Shown: piece after piece, positions 48,601 through 60,985 of the stretch | How the letters are laid out: every line of letters starts with the position of its first letter | Numbering within the stretch: position 1 is the stretch's first letter | Assembly: GCF_051622035.1 (NCBI RefSeq) | Contig: NC_135366.1 | Location: 2,821,001-2,885,000, forward strand | DNA length: 64,000 bases | Source of the DNA: Arctopsyche grandis | Taxonomy: Eukaryota; Arthropoda; Insecta; Trichoptera; Hydropsychidae | Direction of reading: 5' to 3' | Translations under genes and position numbers: made by a program | Notes under the pieces: model-generated | The model's input: the letters and a program-made list of their open reading frames with translations, nothing else | Databases searched by the model: none | Told to the model about the DNA's origin: nothing

Positions 48601-48836
48601 GGATCCGGATGTGAAGGATTCCAAGCGAAACGCACAGATTAAGTCAGAACTATTTATTATAACATGTCTTCGGGCTCGTTCTCCAACAAGTGACCATAAC
48701 AACACGCATCCGGTCTCTCCCATGCATACCACACACACTCTATCTCGGCTCGTTTAAAAATCATCCCTACATGTATATATCTATAAATAAATAAAATATC
48801 AATAAGTCAATATATAATACCTAGGTATATAAGATC

Positions 48837-49209
48837 CGATGCGGTGCAAACGATCGAAAAGCGCCAGACAGACTGAACCACAGATTAACTGTACGTGTAC
48901 CTTATGCGTGCGCACTGCTCGCACTTACACTAAGCGAAATCTACCCGAAGTCCCGACATACCTACCCTGTATATGTTCTGTGCTTCTGATATTTTAGTTC
49001 CGAATTTTTTCTTATTAAATTATTAAAAACTCGCCAACTCAATTTTAATAATTACTATTTTAATAATTGCATCTGTGCACATCGAAAGGTAACTCGTCAT
49101 CTGATGTGCAATTTTTCATTCGTGAAGTCGAGAATTGCGTTTAAAGCAGCCATCCAGTTAATCTGTGGTTCAATCTGTCTGGCGCTTTTCGATCGTTTGC
49201 ACCAAACCC
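48837..49209. mobile_element. TIR MITE with 10-bp target duplication
   Basis: ATATAAGATC (48827-48836) repeats exactly at 49210-49219. The inverted arms, about 55 bp, contain GGTGCAAACGATCGAAAAGC and GCCAGACAGACTGAACCACA. Confidence 0.8.
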
Positions 49210-49379
49210 ATATAAGATCATATATCAATACATATGCACTGTATCTAACTTTTCCCGCATTAACATATTTTTTTTACTTGTTTATAACCACTTACTACGC
49301 AGTGGAGGATAAAAAAGATGTTGGCCATGGACGTTGACGAAATATAAAAGTTCGTCCTCGAATGAATTTTCTCGGTTGT

Positions 49380-49830
49380 AATCCTTTTTTATTGGAATTT
49401 TCGACTTAAAAACTCACAATGTCATCATCAATGGCAGAGGTCTGTTCAATCTACCGTTTCGAAATTTTCCGAACCACTTCTCAACTGTCTGGAGAGCAAA
49501 AGCACGTTCCAAATAAACGTCCTTAATGCTTTTTTATGCAGTTCCTACACTTGTTCTTTTCCTAAACTCGTATAACATATTATAATTTGGAACTGTTTGA
49601 TTGTCATGTTGATGAACTGGTCAGCTTCATGAGATTCAACACGAGTCTATTTGAATGATTGCTTATTTGTTATTGTTCTTCTTTTTTTTTGTAAGACTGG
49701 TGTGATGCATTGGGACAACCTGTCAGATCACATTGGTCATTGATTTGTTATTGTTATTTGTTTGTTATTGTTACCGCTATTCTGTGTGTGTGTGTGTCAG
49801 ATAACGCTCGCCGTACTATATTATTCGTTA
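49380..49830. other. Intergenic, nothing recognised
   Basis: AT-rich; no frame or repeat that I can support. Confidence 0.4.
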
Positions 49831-49839
49831 TTTTTCGAC

Positions 49840-50285
49840 ATCGATATGTACGTCACAGCTAAAACAATGCCAAAAAAATGTCGATAATAAAAAAAGAAAA
49901 AAAACTTCTATATATATACTGTTTGCTACCAATGTTTCCTCTAGACAAATAGGCGGCACTTCGACATATGTACGTCACAGTTAAAACACTGCCAACAAAA
50001 CGCACGAATATAATAATAGACCAACAAAAAACTCCTATATACATATACTGTTTGCTACCAATGTTTCCTCTAGGCAAATTAGTCTCTGAGTCATTTAGGG
50101 CCATCTATTGAAAATGTATTTAATTAATTAATTTATTTATTTTTATATTAGTGTTTTATACTGTTTATATGTAAGTAGGTAGGTATATTTTACCGGTTTT
50201 TTCCATATTAAACTATTAAATATAAATTTTTATAAACAGTACATATAGAAAAAAACTTCTATATGTACTGCTTGCTACCAATGTT
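49840..50285. repeat. Tandem and dispersed repeat (TTTGCTACCAATGTTTCCTC)
   Basis: A unit with ATGTACGTCACAG, GCCAA and TGCTACCAATGTTTCCTCTA is present at 49850-49950, 49965-50080 and, in part, 50250-50295. Confidence 0.65.
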
Positions 50286-50295
50286 TCCTCTATTC

Positions 50296-50477
50296 CAGTG
50301 GTTCTTAGCCTTTTTGGAGGTACTGACCCCCACCAGTTTCATATGCGCATTCACCGAACCATTTTTAATTGGAATCCTTCTTAATTGGCACCTGAATTGC
50401 CATTGGTCTTGAACTCCGCCGAACCCCTTAGACTGACTCACCCTGGGGTTCGATCGAACCCAGGTTAAGAACCACTG
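50296..50477. mobile_element. hAT MITE with CAGTGGTTCTTA termini
   Basis: CAGTGGTTCTTAGCC and GGTTAAGAACCACTG are inverted ends. The 8-bp target duplication is CTCTATTC / CTTTATTC. 182 bp, no coding capacity. The termini resemble the widespread Charlie/SPIN-type hAT families of animals. Confidence 0.85.
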
Positions 50478-50559
50478 CTTTATTCTAATAGACGGCGCTA
50501 TGTCTCTGAGCATTTACCGCCATCTATTTTTATATTGTTTATATGTTGGTAGGTAAATA

Positions 50560-51291
50560 TTTTTCACCATTTTTTTCATATTGAATAACTAAATGTAAAT
50601 ATTAAATTAAATATATTTAAAAGGTATTTGAAAAAACTTCGACCGCATGCGGATTGAACACAGGACCGACACTTTTCTTTTAATTTTTATTTATTTAATA
50701 ACCTAATTTGCCATAACACCCATGCGTTGATATTTCGTCGGGTACAAAAATAGTTTATTATAACAATAAATAAAATAAATAATATGCCGTAAATATTTCT
50801 TTACATTATCCATTTTGAAAATTTTCTCTTACGTATAAATCGACTTGTTTAAAAGGCGTCTGATGTCAAACTGATATAGGATACTATCACATAATAAAAA
50901 ATGCAACATGGCCGGAAAGAAATATTATACATCGGCACTGCCGTGCGATGTATAATATTCGTACTGGTTTTACCAGTACAGTACAGTACTGGTTTTTTGG
51001 ATATTTGTCTTGGCAGCATCTATTTATTTAATACAAATGGCCAATGAATGTAGCGCTTACCCTACTGAGTGATCATATTCTGAGCGTAAATATTAGCGTC
51101 GGTATTAAAGGTAACAACAATTTCTTATACGTACATACTTTTAATGTAACCAACTCATTTGTCACAATTATTCTTTAAAATGTAAAATAATATCGCTTTG
51201 GGAAACTCTGTTTTAGGTATTTGCCAGTATTTTACAGTCACTTAGATTATACAAGCACTTAGCTCATATCATCATATGTGTGTTCATACAT
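50560..51291. other. Intergenic, nothing firm
   Basis: AT-rich with a small inverted repeat around TACATCGGCACTGCCGTGCG (50925-50960). No gene. Confidence 0.4.
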
Positions 51292-52388
51292 CAGTGGCGT
51301 CGCTAGGGGTGGTGTCGCATAAAAAGAATATTTTTTATTATTTATTAATATTTGTTAATTTTTATGATTAACGAGAGAGAAGCGCCAAAAGAGAAGCTAA
51401 GTTCACAAGTTGTTTCTGGATTGCATCTCCGTCTGACTGAATCAGTTAGGGCGAAATCACACAGGAAAGAACGACACGTCGTGTGCTTGGCTCCCCGCTG
51501 TGGGGGTTCGCCTACATTTCTTCAAATATGGGATACACAGTTATCCACCACTGTCAAGCAAGGATACAATTTTACCGAAAACACTCCAGGGGATGATTTT
51601 GGGACGGTGTGTGCTGGGCGTGCCATTTATATATGCTGGGTATGCCACAAAAAAACCATGTTCCAAGTTCCTTACTGTGTGTTTTCGCCCTTAATCTTCT
51701 TACCTTTAGGTACGTACACTGATTTCTCAGGAATTCTAAAAAAAAGCCAATTATGGCTCATATTTGATCAGGGGCGTCATTTCAGCTTTTCCCAGAGGGG
51801 GCAAAATTTTTGATCAGTTACGAATGACTTTCTAGGGGATATATTATATTATAAAATGAGTGTCCATATATGAATTTTAACTATTTCTTTCATTATTTTT
51901 ATTTATATATTTTTATCAATAAAATTAACAGTAAAATAATTTTAAAGGATAAACGAGTTTTACAAAATATATGTGGAAGTTAACATTATTTTTCTGGTAA
52001 AAATCGTCGTTTTTATGTACATATACCTAACAGTGTTCTAAATAATTTCAGTATTCTATTTTTGTTGGTTTAGTATTTTAATTAAAATTCATAATAATAT
52101 ATTAAACAACATGAATAGTTTCGTTCATATCTAGGGGGGGGGGGGCTGCCTACACCCCCCCCCAAAATGACGTTACTATATTTGATGCTATATATAGCTG
52201 CACCAGACGGATTTCGCAGTAGCTGTATAAATACAGAAAACTGTATATATACATAAATTGCAACGAGGCGTGTAGCCGCTCGAGGACCGTCATACAAATA
52301 ATATGTCGAATAAGCGTTTTTCAATTTGAATAATTTGGTGTCACCCGGTGCAGACCGCACTCCCCGCACTGACCTAGCGACGCTACTG
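51292..52388. mobile_element. Probable hAT-type element, non-autonomous
   Basis: CAGTGGCGTCGCTAGG at the left and CCTAGCGACGCTACTG at the right, 16-bp inverted ends with one mismatch. No clean target duplication found. The interior contains a CAGGGGCGTCATTTCAG fragment and a G-run/C-run hairpin at about 52133-52162. The 153-residue frame at 51352-51813 is unrecognised. Confidence 0.55.
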
Positions 52389-52529
52389 CTACTGATATTG
52401 TATTATGTATGTAAATTTTTTGGCCTGAATTCACTCGTTGGCTACCTTAGATTTTTAAAATTAAAAGATAAGAATTATGCTTGTTGATATTCATGAAGTT
52501 TTTTTATTTTACATACATATTTTCACATA

Positions 52530-53002
52530 TGCATATATACAAATATACCAGGAAGGCTTAACAGGTAGGCCCCAAATGCACCTTCCTGTTCCACATAATT
52601 ATTACATAGATACATGTAAATCTAAATATCTGACATCTATGGTCAGTATACATATATTACAAACATCGTATTAATACGATAAATAACGATGAATAACTTT
52701 CATGTAACAATACGAATTTTATATTCGATAAACAACCACAGAGACATCTATGGTGAGCAATATGGCGAAACCTAAGATATAGAAATAACTAAAGGTTCGC
52801 AACAGAAAATTAGGAAGGAAACGCCAATTTTACAGGAATCGTTTCAATGAAAATCAGAAAAATTGGCAAATTCTGATAAGAAACGATCGACCTAGACAAA
52901 TCAAGGTCTGGCTAACAGCGAGACTTAGCGGGAATTCGAACTCGTAACATCAAGTACGAAATAATTCAACATTCACCACTAAATTTAATCACGCTGCTGG
53001 TT
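52530..53002 (-). mobile_element. tRNA-headed SINE, copy 3 (minus)
   Basis: Reverse orientation: the 3' stem ACCAGGAAGG lies at about 52537, the body (CAATGAAAATCAGA region and CGATCGACC) at 52840-52900, and the CTGCTGG head at 52994-53000. The B-box region is decayed. Confidence 0.65.
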
Positions 53003-53700
53003 AAATGTATGTTCAAGTGCTCCTTTAACTGATAGCAATATTATTTTGTCGCCAATAAATTGAATTGAAAATGCTCAGCAATATATAGCATTTCCTATTT
53101 ATGTAGGTGAAGGAACTGACATTGAAATTTTGGACTTTTTTTTACACAAAAAAAACTTTAATTGAATGGCTTCGCATTATAATTTTCACGGTTCGCGAAA
53201 CACAGTAGTAGGGGCGAAAGGCCTCCCATTGCACATACATACATACATATTACCAAAAATTCAGGGCTGTGCAGTCGCTTCAAAATTACCGACTCCACGA
53301 TTTTAGTAAAATCGACTCAACTTGCCAACGTATGAAATCAATTTTCAAAATACAAAAAAAAAATCACTAAAAATCAACATGTAACCCAATTTATTAAATT
53401 ATTGGTAATGAAATAGGTATAAACAAAACGTAGGTATGTACATTCATAGTGTTATGTGTAAGGGACGGCGGTCAGGTTGCTCTACGGCCAAAATAAAATG
53501 GTTTACTATTGTCAATTTCTAATGTCAACCATTTTTTTTTCGAGTGCATAATACTTAATTAACCGTTGTTAATTATATAAACATATGTTGAAAAAACATA
53601 GATTTTATTGTATTCTATTTACATATTTCAAAAATGTAAATAAAATCGATAGAGAATAGAACGATCACCGGACGTCACATTTCCTTTCATCACACGCTCT

Positions 53701-54330
53701 TCCGGACCCTATAGGTCATTTTTTATATTAAATAACCAGTATCTATCGTTCAGAATACGGTTCCGCGACACATCGCTCACGGACCTAACAATCAACTACA
53801 TAATGCGCACGACATATCGCTCACGCGATATTACGCCTACAAATATTTCAAAGTCAGTTGAAAATACCTGTCTCGATATTTGATTCAATTGCGGAGCATT
53901 TATTCAAGCATTAAAATTTTTCATGTTCGCAAAAGAATTTATAATTAATACATTTAAAAAAATAATTGTCACTGAACGAAAATCCCTAGTGGTACGAAGA
54001 ATTAATAAAAATTATAATAAACTGTACTTTGTGAATAAATTGAGATTAAACTGGGTTGTATATATTTTATTTATTTATCTGTGGTAGGATAGTGTGCTAA
54101 TTCGTCACGATACGCTTAATTCAGTTTTGGAATAATTCTTGTGTAAAAAAATAACGTTTTTATACGTACGAATAATTCCATTAAGGATTTATCTGTGAGT
54201 GTAATGTCCGTGAGCGATTTGTCGCATGAGCGATATATCGTGCGCGTTATGTCGTTGAGTGCAAGGTCCGTGAGCGATTTGTCGCGGAATCGTATACTGA
54301 ACGATAGATACTGGCCATTTAATATAAATA
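53701..54330. repeat. Inverted pair of a CCGTGAGCGATTTGTCG repeat
   Basis: 53701-53850 is the inverted form of 54188-54330. Shared blocks: GGTCCGTGAGCGATTTGTCG, ACTGAACGATAGATACTGG. A third copy lies at 59458-59612. Confidence 0.7.
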
Positions 54331-54986
54331 CTGACAAAAATAATTACTAGTAAAATACAAGCCTTTTATTTGTAATGTAATTTAAATTCAAGATTTTATA
54401 GTGAAATTATTAGATTTCAATTTACTAGTGGATCTAGCACAAAACTTTCGTAAAATGTACATGCTATCGCATTCACCCCCCACTCGGCCCACGATGGCCA
54501 ATTAGATTTCGTTTCAGTTTCGCATTGCAGTTTGGTCAAGAAATACAACATTGTTCGTGCGTATAGCTGTCGGTAGAATTTGACTTTTTTTTTTGTAGAT
54601 TTTGAGTTCGTATTTCGTGTTTTAAAATATGTAAATAAATAAAATTTTAATATAACATACGTAAGTTGTTGATATTATTAATTTATTTGTGGAATACGTA
54701 CCTATATATTTTATATTAATGGATATTTATATTCTTTAGACTATAAAAGTAATTGTCAACGTCATGCTATGGACAGCAAAACTTACAGTAATATTATTAA
54801 GGACCTTGCATTGAATTATATTGTAATAATATTATATAGTTAAATAAGAAATAATTTAATAAAAATAATTATTTTAGGTCCTTTCAATTTTACAACACAT
54901 TGCACGAATGCGACAGCATGCTTGGTTCTCGTAAGTCTCACGCTATATCGAATCGACTATATTTGATCTTAATACTATTAATTAAA

Positions 54987-55010
54987 TCTATATATATAAA
55001 TAAAAATGAA

Positions 55011-55060
<50 letters not shown>

Positions 55061-55313
55061 TCGAATAGGCTGCTAAACCACTGAACCGATTACGATGAAA
55101 CTTTCAGGATTTGTTGTGTGCATTTCCGGGAAGATTACTGTGAAAAAAAAAACGGGAACGGGAATGAGTGTCATTGCAACGCAATAATTTCAAATGTGTT
55201 CGCTACCTGCGTTTTTCCGACAAATGGGAACGGGAACGAGAACGGCAATGGGAACGGGAACGGGAATTGCATGCGTTATTATGGCATTGCAACGCATGCC
55301 GGGATTCAGCTAG
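54987..55313 (+). mobile_element. Short Helitron-like element (327 bp)
   Basis: TCTATATATATAAATAAAAA at the left, AACGCATGCCGGGATTCAGC then TAG at the right, with an A before and a T after. Holds a (TG)n tract at 55016-55058. Sister of 7180-7468. Confidence 0.7.
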
Positions 55314-56057
55314 TTAAATAATAAAAAATTCGATTGATTGATTTTTACAAACCTCCTTTACGCTTCACTTACGATTACAATTCAGGAAAAAATTTGCCTC
55401 TCATCCGATCGTTTTCATACTTTGCCATATTGCTCATTTTGGTCATCAATATAAGTAAATACATCCTCCGCCATTACGATAGAGATAAAATATCGTTTAA
55501 GAAGCGTTTGAAGCTTGCAAATTTGAAATCTGGGTGTCGTCTATGTAGTCTTTAGTTTTATACATATGTAGATGGCGGTAGTAAAATAAAATTATTGGTA
55601 TTTTTATTCAAAATAATAATTTGTACGACTCCGACTCCGCTTGAAATGCCACGACTCTGCGACTCCGATTCCACAGCCCTGTGGATTTTATTTTTATATT
55701 ATGTCTGCTATGACGATCACACTTGCGCCAAGCAGTTAGTCAAATTATCACCATTAAAGTAAGTAGTGCGTTGTTGATAATTATTTTCATAATATTGCAT
55801 CGTTGCTAAGAACCTTTGCTGTGATTGGTTAATGCAATATCCAATTGACCAATCAAAGATGATTAGAATTATGAACGCGCGCATTTTCTAACCTCGATAT
55901 AAATTTCCTATAAATTTTCATTTCCAATTATAAAGAGTATTTCAAATTGTAAATAGGTATATGTACATATTTATGTCTAGATTATAGATATTTTAAATTC
56001 AAATAATTGATATATCACTGCCTGTTTCAATGTTGTTAATAACTGTATGATTGGTTC

Positions 56058-56265
56058 GGTGATTATTGCCCACAAAGCTCTCGCCCAAAAGTCACCAAAA
56101 TCTACATATATGTATGTACATATAAAGGAACATCTGGCAGCCGAAAAGTCTGTCATACAAACGTGCCAAATATTCCGTAAATCAAGTGCCAAATATTCCG
56201 TATTCGCGATTTTCGTGGCAAAAATTGTCTCGGGCGATCGCAATGTGCGTAATAATCTAATTACC
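56058..56265 (+). mobile_element. MITE family R1, near-complete copy
   Basis: GGTGATTATTGCCCACAAAG to AATAATCTAATTACC, with a short ATATGTATGTACATATA insertion relative to 2636-2835. The flank TATCACTGCCTGTTTCAATG is also shared with 2583, so the repeat unit is larger than the termini chosen. Confidence 0.6.
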
Positions 56266-56537
56266 ATATAAATTATATTATATAGTTAAATAATGTAAAA
56301 GTTTAATGTAAATATATGTAGTGTAGTAGTTTTTTTATTTCCTACATATGTATGTACTTCCAATACTTACATACATACATACAGGTGTAAATGGAAATTT
56401 TAAATGAATACATAATTCGTGCTATTTAAGTCAATATAATCACATATGTAGGTATATTATACATTATCTATAATGTATGAAGTTTTATACCGAAAATCAG
56501 CCAAACAAACAGATAAGCAAAACTAATAGTTCTAGTC

Positions 56538-57411
56538 TTAAGTGGGCTGGATACAGAGAAATGTAATAATAATAGAAGGGCCCTTACGAATAAATAATTG
56601 TTGTCAATATTACGCGGTACGTCTCTATAAATACGCTACAACGCACAGAACACAATCGGATCAATATACTTATAAAAATATATCCCATGTAGTTTAATAT
56701 GTGTTTTTGAATGCACTGTGCAATTTTTACCGATGTTTGCCCATCTTACGAGTAATATAAACAAACAGATAAGGTTTTATCGGAAATATGTCGAGCACCA
56801 AGCATCAAATACGACTGATGCTAAAATTATTTAGGATTGTCTGTGGACAATCGTCACTTGACAACAATATAACGTCTAAAGCCACTTCTATTAATATAAA
56901 ATTTCTCTGGCTGGATACCCGAAACCTTAATTTTGTTGCAGTTCCTTTCTTCGGTATAAATATTGAGTGAATGCAACAATATATATCAATATATATTGAG
57001 TGAGTGCGACAGTTGCGCCTCGACCAGATAATACGTATTTTAAATCGACAAAATCGAGGTTTCGTATTCTCCAGTTTTCTCCTCGGAAAGTGGACCAATT
57101 TAAAAAAAAATTTCATCATCGGTATGAGAAAGATATTTCCTATGTTTGTGTGGTCGTATTTTTTTTTAAATCAACCGTTAAATAAGCACGCCGGACTCTT
57201 TTCGTGGGTGTAAAAAAGAGGTGATTTTATAGATGTTTGGCGGCTCGTAACTCCTATAAAAAATAACTAATCAAAAAAATAAAACCACAGAAACATGCCA
57301 ATTGTGGATATCCATAGCATATTAAAAAATAATTTCTTTAGTGCCATTATTGAGGAAGAGAGAAGTGTAATACGTTTGTATGGACAAAGCGCTGGTGTAC
57401 AGCCCTCTTAA
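56538..57411. mobile_element. TTAA-flanked MITE, copy 2 (inverted), with nested hAT MITE
   Basis: TTAAGTGGGCTG at the left and CAGCCCTCTTAA at the right. Without the nested 56554-56909 block it matches 18181-18685 in reverse and in length (about 510 bp). Confidence 0.75.
56554..56909. mobile_element. hAT-type MITE, 356 bp
   Basis: CAGAGAAATG... to ...AATTTCTCTG with a perfect 8-bp target duplication GCTGGATA (56546-56553 and 56910-56917). Sister of 47572-48323. Confidence 0.85.
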
Positions 57412-57869
57412 GTATTTGGATTTTAGAATTGAAAAATTACGTTGACAAAATACTAGTATGTTCCTAATGAATGCTATTAGTCAGCAGGGCGTATACGATT
57501 TCACTTTTAGCTTGAAAATCCAATTGAGATCTTATTAGAATTACTGTAGTAAGTCTATTACTACATTACTGTAATCTTCTGTATATTTTGAAAACAATTA
57601 GCTATGCCCCAAAATTTAAAGCAATCAAAATGCTTCTGCTCACACATTACAATGCCTCATATTACATATGTACATCGGTATATACATGTAAATATATTTC
57701 TAAAATAAGATTTTGCAATTGAAAAACATCAGCAATATATTCCATTGAACACTTGTGTAACTACGTATTTGCATGAAGGCAAATTTCAATTTACACCGTT
57801 GTGCATGTCATTGTGGTCTTTTCAACATCTTTTATCTAATTTTTTTGTTATTTTCAAGGCGACAGAGTG

Positions 57870-60368
57870 ATGATTTTTCAATTTGTCATAGTGATTGTAT
57901 TAGCAAGTTAGTATAATTTATCTACGTAATTTATTACACTGCCATGCCGTAATATATATTATGTATGATTTTAATGTTCTTATCGGTTTATCTTGTTTAG
58001 CATCAGTTTTAACATGCACACAGCATGATGACTGCATCACACGTCCACCCCAAGTGGAAACTTTTCCCGTCTCCGAAGATAAAATTTCAGAGTTTTGCAG
58101 GTCTGTATTTTGATATTTTGATCATAAAGGGCAATGTTAATTGTTAAATTTTGTGTTTGTCTTTTTTTTTCTTTTCAGAGAGTACCACGAATATAATAAG
58201 TGCGTAGTTTCGTGGGCAGATCGGTGTATTTCTGGAATTGAACGAATACAGTTTGACGTGCTGACGGATAAGTCAATGAAATTTTTGAAAACGTTGTGCA
58301 CAAACGATACATTTAAAAATGGTTAGTACACAAGTTCTAAATATATGTGTATAATATGTATAGATTAGAGATTTTCCAACCTTTGGAGTCATTAGTAGAA
58401 TGCATAATGACTGTAATTTTAATATACAGCTTCGGAAGTCCGTGATTTGGGTGTTTCAATAGATGAGTAATCTTTGTGACAACATATGTACATCCACACT
58501 ACCAAAGGCTCCAATAGTTACATTCCGTATCCTTGAGCACAACCTCCACAATACCTAATTGTTCAATGTAATAAACCGGACAGACTCAATATTTCCATAA
58601 TTCGATAATTGAATTATCACGCACATTGCGACCGCCCAAAAGACAATTTTTGTCATGTAAATCGCGACTACGGAATATTTGGCACTCAAGATCTGGTTAG
58701 CATGATAGTTATCGTTAGTATGATGGACTTTTCGGCTGCCAGATGTTCCGTTATAGAGATTTTAGTGACTTTTGGGCGAGCGCTTTGTGACCAATAATCA
58801 CTGAACCCCATAATTCATCCCAGTTAATTATCTTTAAATCATTGTGTTCCTTTAAATTTCATTTATTATCGGTGTTTTATCCATTCACATGTCAATTGAA
58901 GTTAAACAATGTTAACCCTTTGAGTGCTGAAGCCCGCCACTGAAAAATTTAGAACTAGACTTATTTAAAAATACAATAGAAAGTCGGTATAAAAATTGTA
59001 GCTAATCCAAAAAAACCCTAGATCAGTACCGCCGAAGTTTTTTAAAGGTGTGTTTAGACTCTCTAATACATCTTGCAACATTATAAAATAAATAAAAGCC
59101 TATTAATGAATGCATTTTTCCAAAACTAGTTCCATACAAAATGTAATGCTCACAATCTAAAATACTCAGCAGTTAGAGATTTACATCGGCAAATTCTGCT
59201 ATGGTTATAAATTCAGAAATTTCGGTATAAACCAGTCTTTATAAACATTGACACGGATGACATGTTCAATGCTACCTGTAAAAGGCATAGCGGGTAGTAT
59301 TCTTGTTTATTTTTTACATATTCCAAAAACAACGCCTATCGGCGTATTTCAAACTCATGAACTTGTTGGCACAAAGCCGATCGGCTATCAGCATTCAAAG
59401 GGTTAATGTGAAAAGTTACTAAATCGCACTGATAAAATATGAAAACCGGAATACACCTATTATCTGTGAGTGTAATGTCCGTGAGCTATATGTCGTGCGC
59501 ATTATGTAGTTGATTGTTAGGTCCGTGAGCGATTTGTCGCGAAACCTTATACTGAACGATACATACTAGCCATTTAAAATAAAAGTGACCTATAGGGTCC
59601 GGAATTGACACCTTTGCATTCATTTATCAAATAATTTCTAACTTGTCATATAAATATCTATTTGTATAAATTTTTGGTACAATTTATCAATTCATATACG
59701 CCCATTACTTACATTACAAACATCTGTTTTAATAAAGAGTATTATGTTCACTCAAATCATACGCCTACTGCAAAAAAATTGTCTGTACCTCTTCCTGCGA
59801 GTAATGTTCACATAATTTTTCACGTGCTTCTAATTTGATCTGTATTGAGCAATGTCTGAATGATTCCATAGTTGAATAGAGAACATTTCTCAAATGTGCA
59901 TTTAATTACATTTTAGATTATCTGAACGAGAAGGAAACATTTGAAAAGATAGCAGATCAATGGAAGAAATGCCAAAATACTTATGCAATGACAGTTGCGG
60001 ACACGCAAAAAGATCCCGCCGTGAATAAAACCATCAATGAAATTTGCTGGTAGAATTATATGATACTAAAAGTATATATGGCGCTTATTGAACAAACATT
60101 CGTTTATATTAACTATGATATGTACTCCTTTTGCAGCGCTAAGGATGAGTTTCACAGCTGCATCGACTCGTTGTGCAATAACGAATGTTCCAAAGACGGA
60201 AAATCATTATACAACAGCGTTATACAAATGATGAGAGAGGCGTCCGAAGTTCTCAATTGCGAAAACAATCCCTCGTACAAATCAACCTGCAAAAGTTCTG
60301 CATCATACGCCACAATCAGCATAACTCTCCTGTCGCTTGTGATGCTTCTTCAGATATTTTCCAAATAA
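57870..60368 (+). CDS. Cysteine-rich secreted protein, probably anchored
   Basis: Five exons, 57870-57906, 58001-58100, 58179-58321, 59917-60049 and 60137-60368, join in frame to 214 residues. A hydrophobic signal peptide (MIFQFVIVIVLA) is followed by a body with 13 or so cysteines in spaced pairs (CREYHEYNKC, TLC, CQNT, ICC, SCIDSLCNNEC). The C-terminal hydrophobic run ISITLLSLVMLLQIF ends two residues before the stop, which suggests a GPI-anchor signal or tail anchor. The cysteine spacing recalls insect 27-kDa hemolymph glycoproteins (DUF1397) and the nematode T20D4.11-like family, but I cannot assign it firmly. Function unknown. Intron 3 holds three transposon-derived blocks. The 27-bp-longer open frame left of exon 5 is intron read-through. 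Confidence 0.8.
58609..58803 (-). mobile_element. MITE family R1, inverted copy in intron 3
   Basis: Reverse complement of the R1 landmarks: TTTTCGGCTGCCAGATGTTC, AGTGACTTTTGGGCGAGCGC. Confidence 0.6.
58912..59406. mobile_element. piggyBac-like MITE, second subfamily
   Basis: TTAACCCTTTGAGTGCTGA and TCAGCATTCAAAGGGTTAA are inverted ends with TTAA duplicated. The interior is unrelated to 7722-8209. Confidence 0.8.
59458..59612 (+). repeat. CCGTGAGCGATTTGTCG repeat, third copy
   Basis: Matches the arms at 53701-53850 and 54188-54330 and ends with GACCTATAGGGTCCGGA. Confidence 0.65.
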
Positions 60369-60522
60369 TCTGATTCAAATTTAATTTATTATATTATTTA
60401 TGTGCTTATGTTTAAGTCGCTGTGTTTATATATTTTATAATGTTTTGGTCTTTATATACATATATGTACCAAAATGTGATAGAAACATAAATGAAGAATG
60501 GGTGTGTATTATGTATTAACCG

Positions 60523-60985
60523 GGGCTGTGGAGTCTTAGTCGTAAAAGATCAACTGACTCCGACTCTTTTATTATTAATTTCTTTATTATGATAACCAGT
60601 CAACCAGTCTCCAATTTTATTGAAATAAATCCACTAATAAATTCGTTTATAAAAATCATGAATTTAAATTACATTATAAATAAAATCGTTGAATTTTACG
60701 TATTTTGATATCTTGTGGCCAAAACCGATTGTTTCCTTGTTCTTTTATTTTATATTATTAAATTTATTTGTTTTTTTAATAAATTCATACTCATACACTA
60801 TGAATGTACTAACTTTATATTGATATCTATTTCATTACCAATAATTCAAGATATTTTTAGTGATTTTTTACATTCCTTTAATTTATTATATTTTGAATAT
60901 CGCTTTTATTTCTATTACTTATAATTTTATTCGTTGGCAAAAAAGATCGAAGGAGTCGGTAAATTTTGAACCGACTCCACAGCCC
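60523..60985. mobile_element. TIR element, GGGCTGTGGAGTC termini
   Basis: GGGCTGTGGAGTC at the left and GACTCCACAGCCC at the right, with further inverted GACTCCGACTC / GGAGTCGG. 463 bp, AT-rich interior, no transposase. Confidence 0.7.

Larger units (their letters stand above)
53268..55680. mobile_element. GGGCTGTGGAGTCGG-terminus element with nested insertions
   Basis: GGGCTGTGCAGTCGC at 53268 and GATTCCACAGCCC at 55680 are inverted ends of a family also seen complete at 60523-60985. The interior has been invaded by a foldback (53701-54330) and a Helitron-like element (54987-55313). Pairing of the two ends is inferred. Confidence 0.45.

Noticed and set aside
51352-51813. 153-residue open frame
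   Set aside because: Lies inside a TIR element, has no recognisable domain and no splice or expression signal.
55118-55321. 67-residue NGNGNG-rich frame
   Set aside because: Simple repeat inside a short Helitron-like element.
57001-57213. Overlapping 61-69-residue frames
   Set aside because: They fall inside the TTAA MITE and recur inverted at 18379-18585, so they are repeat sequence.
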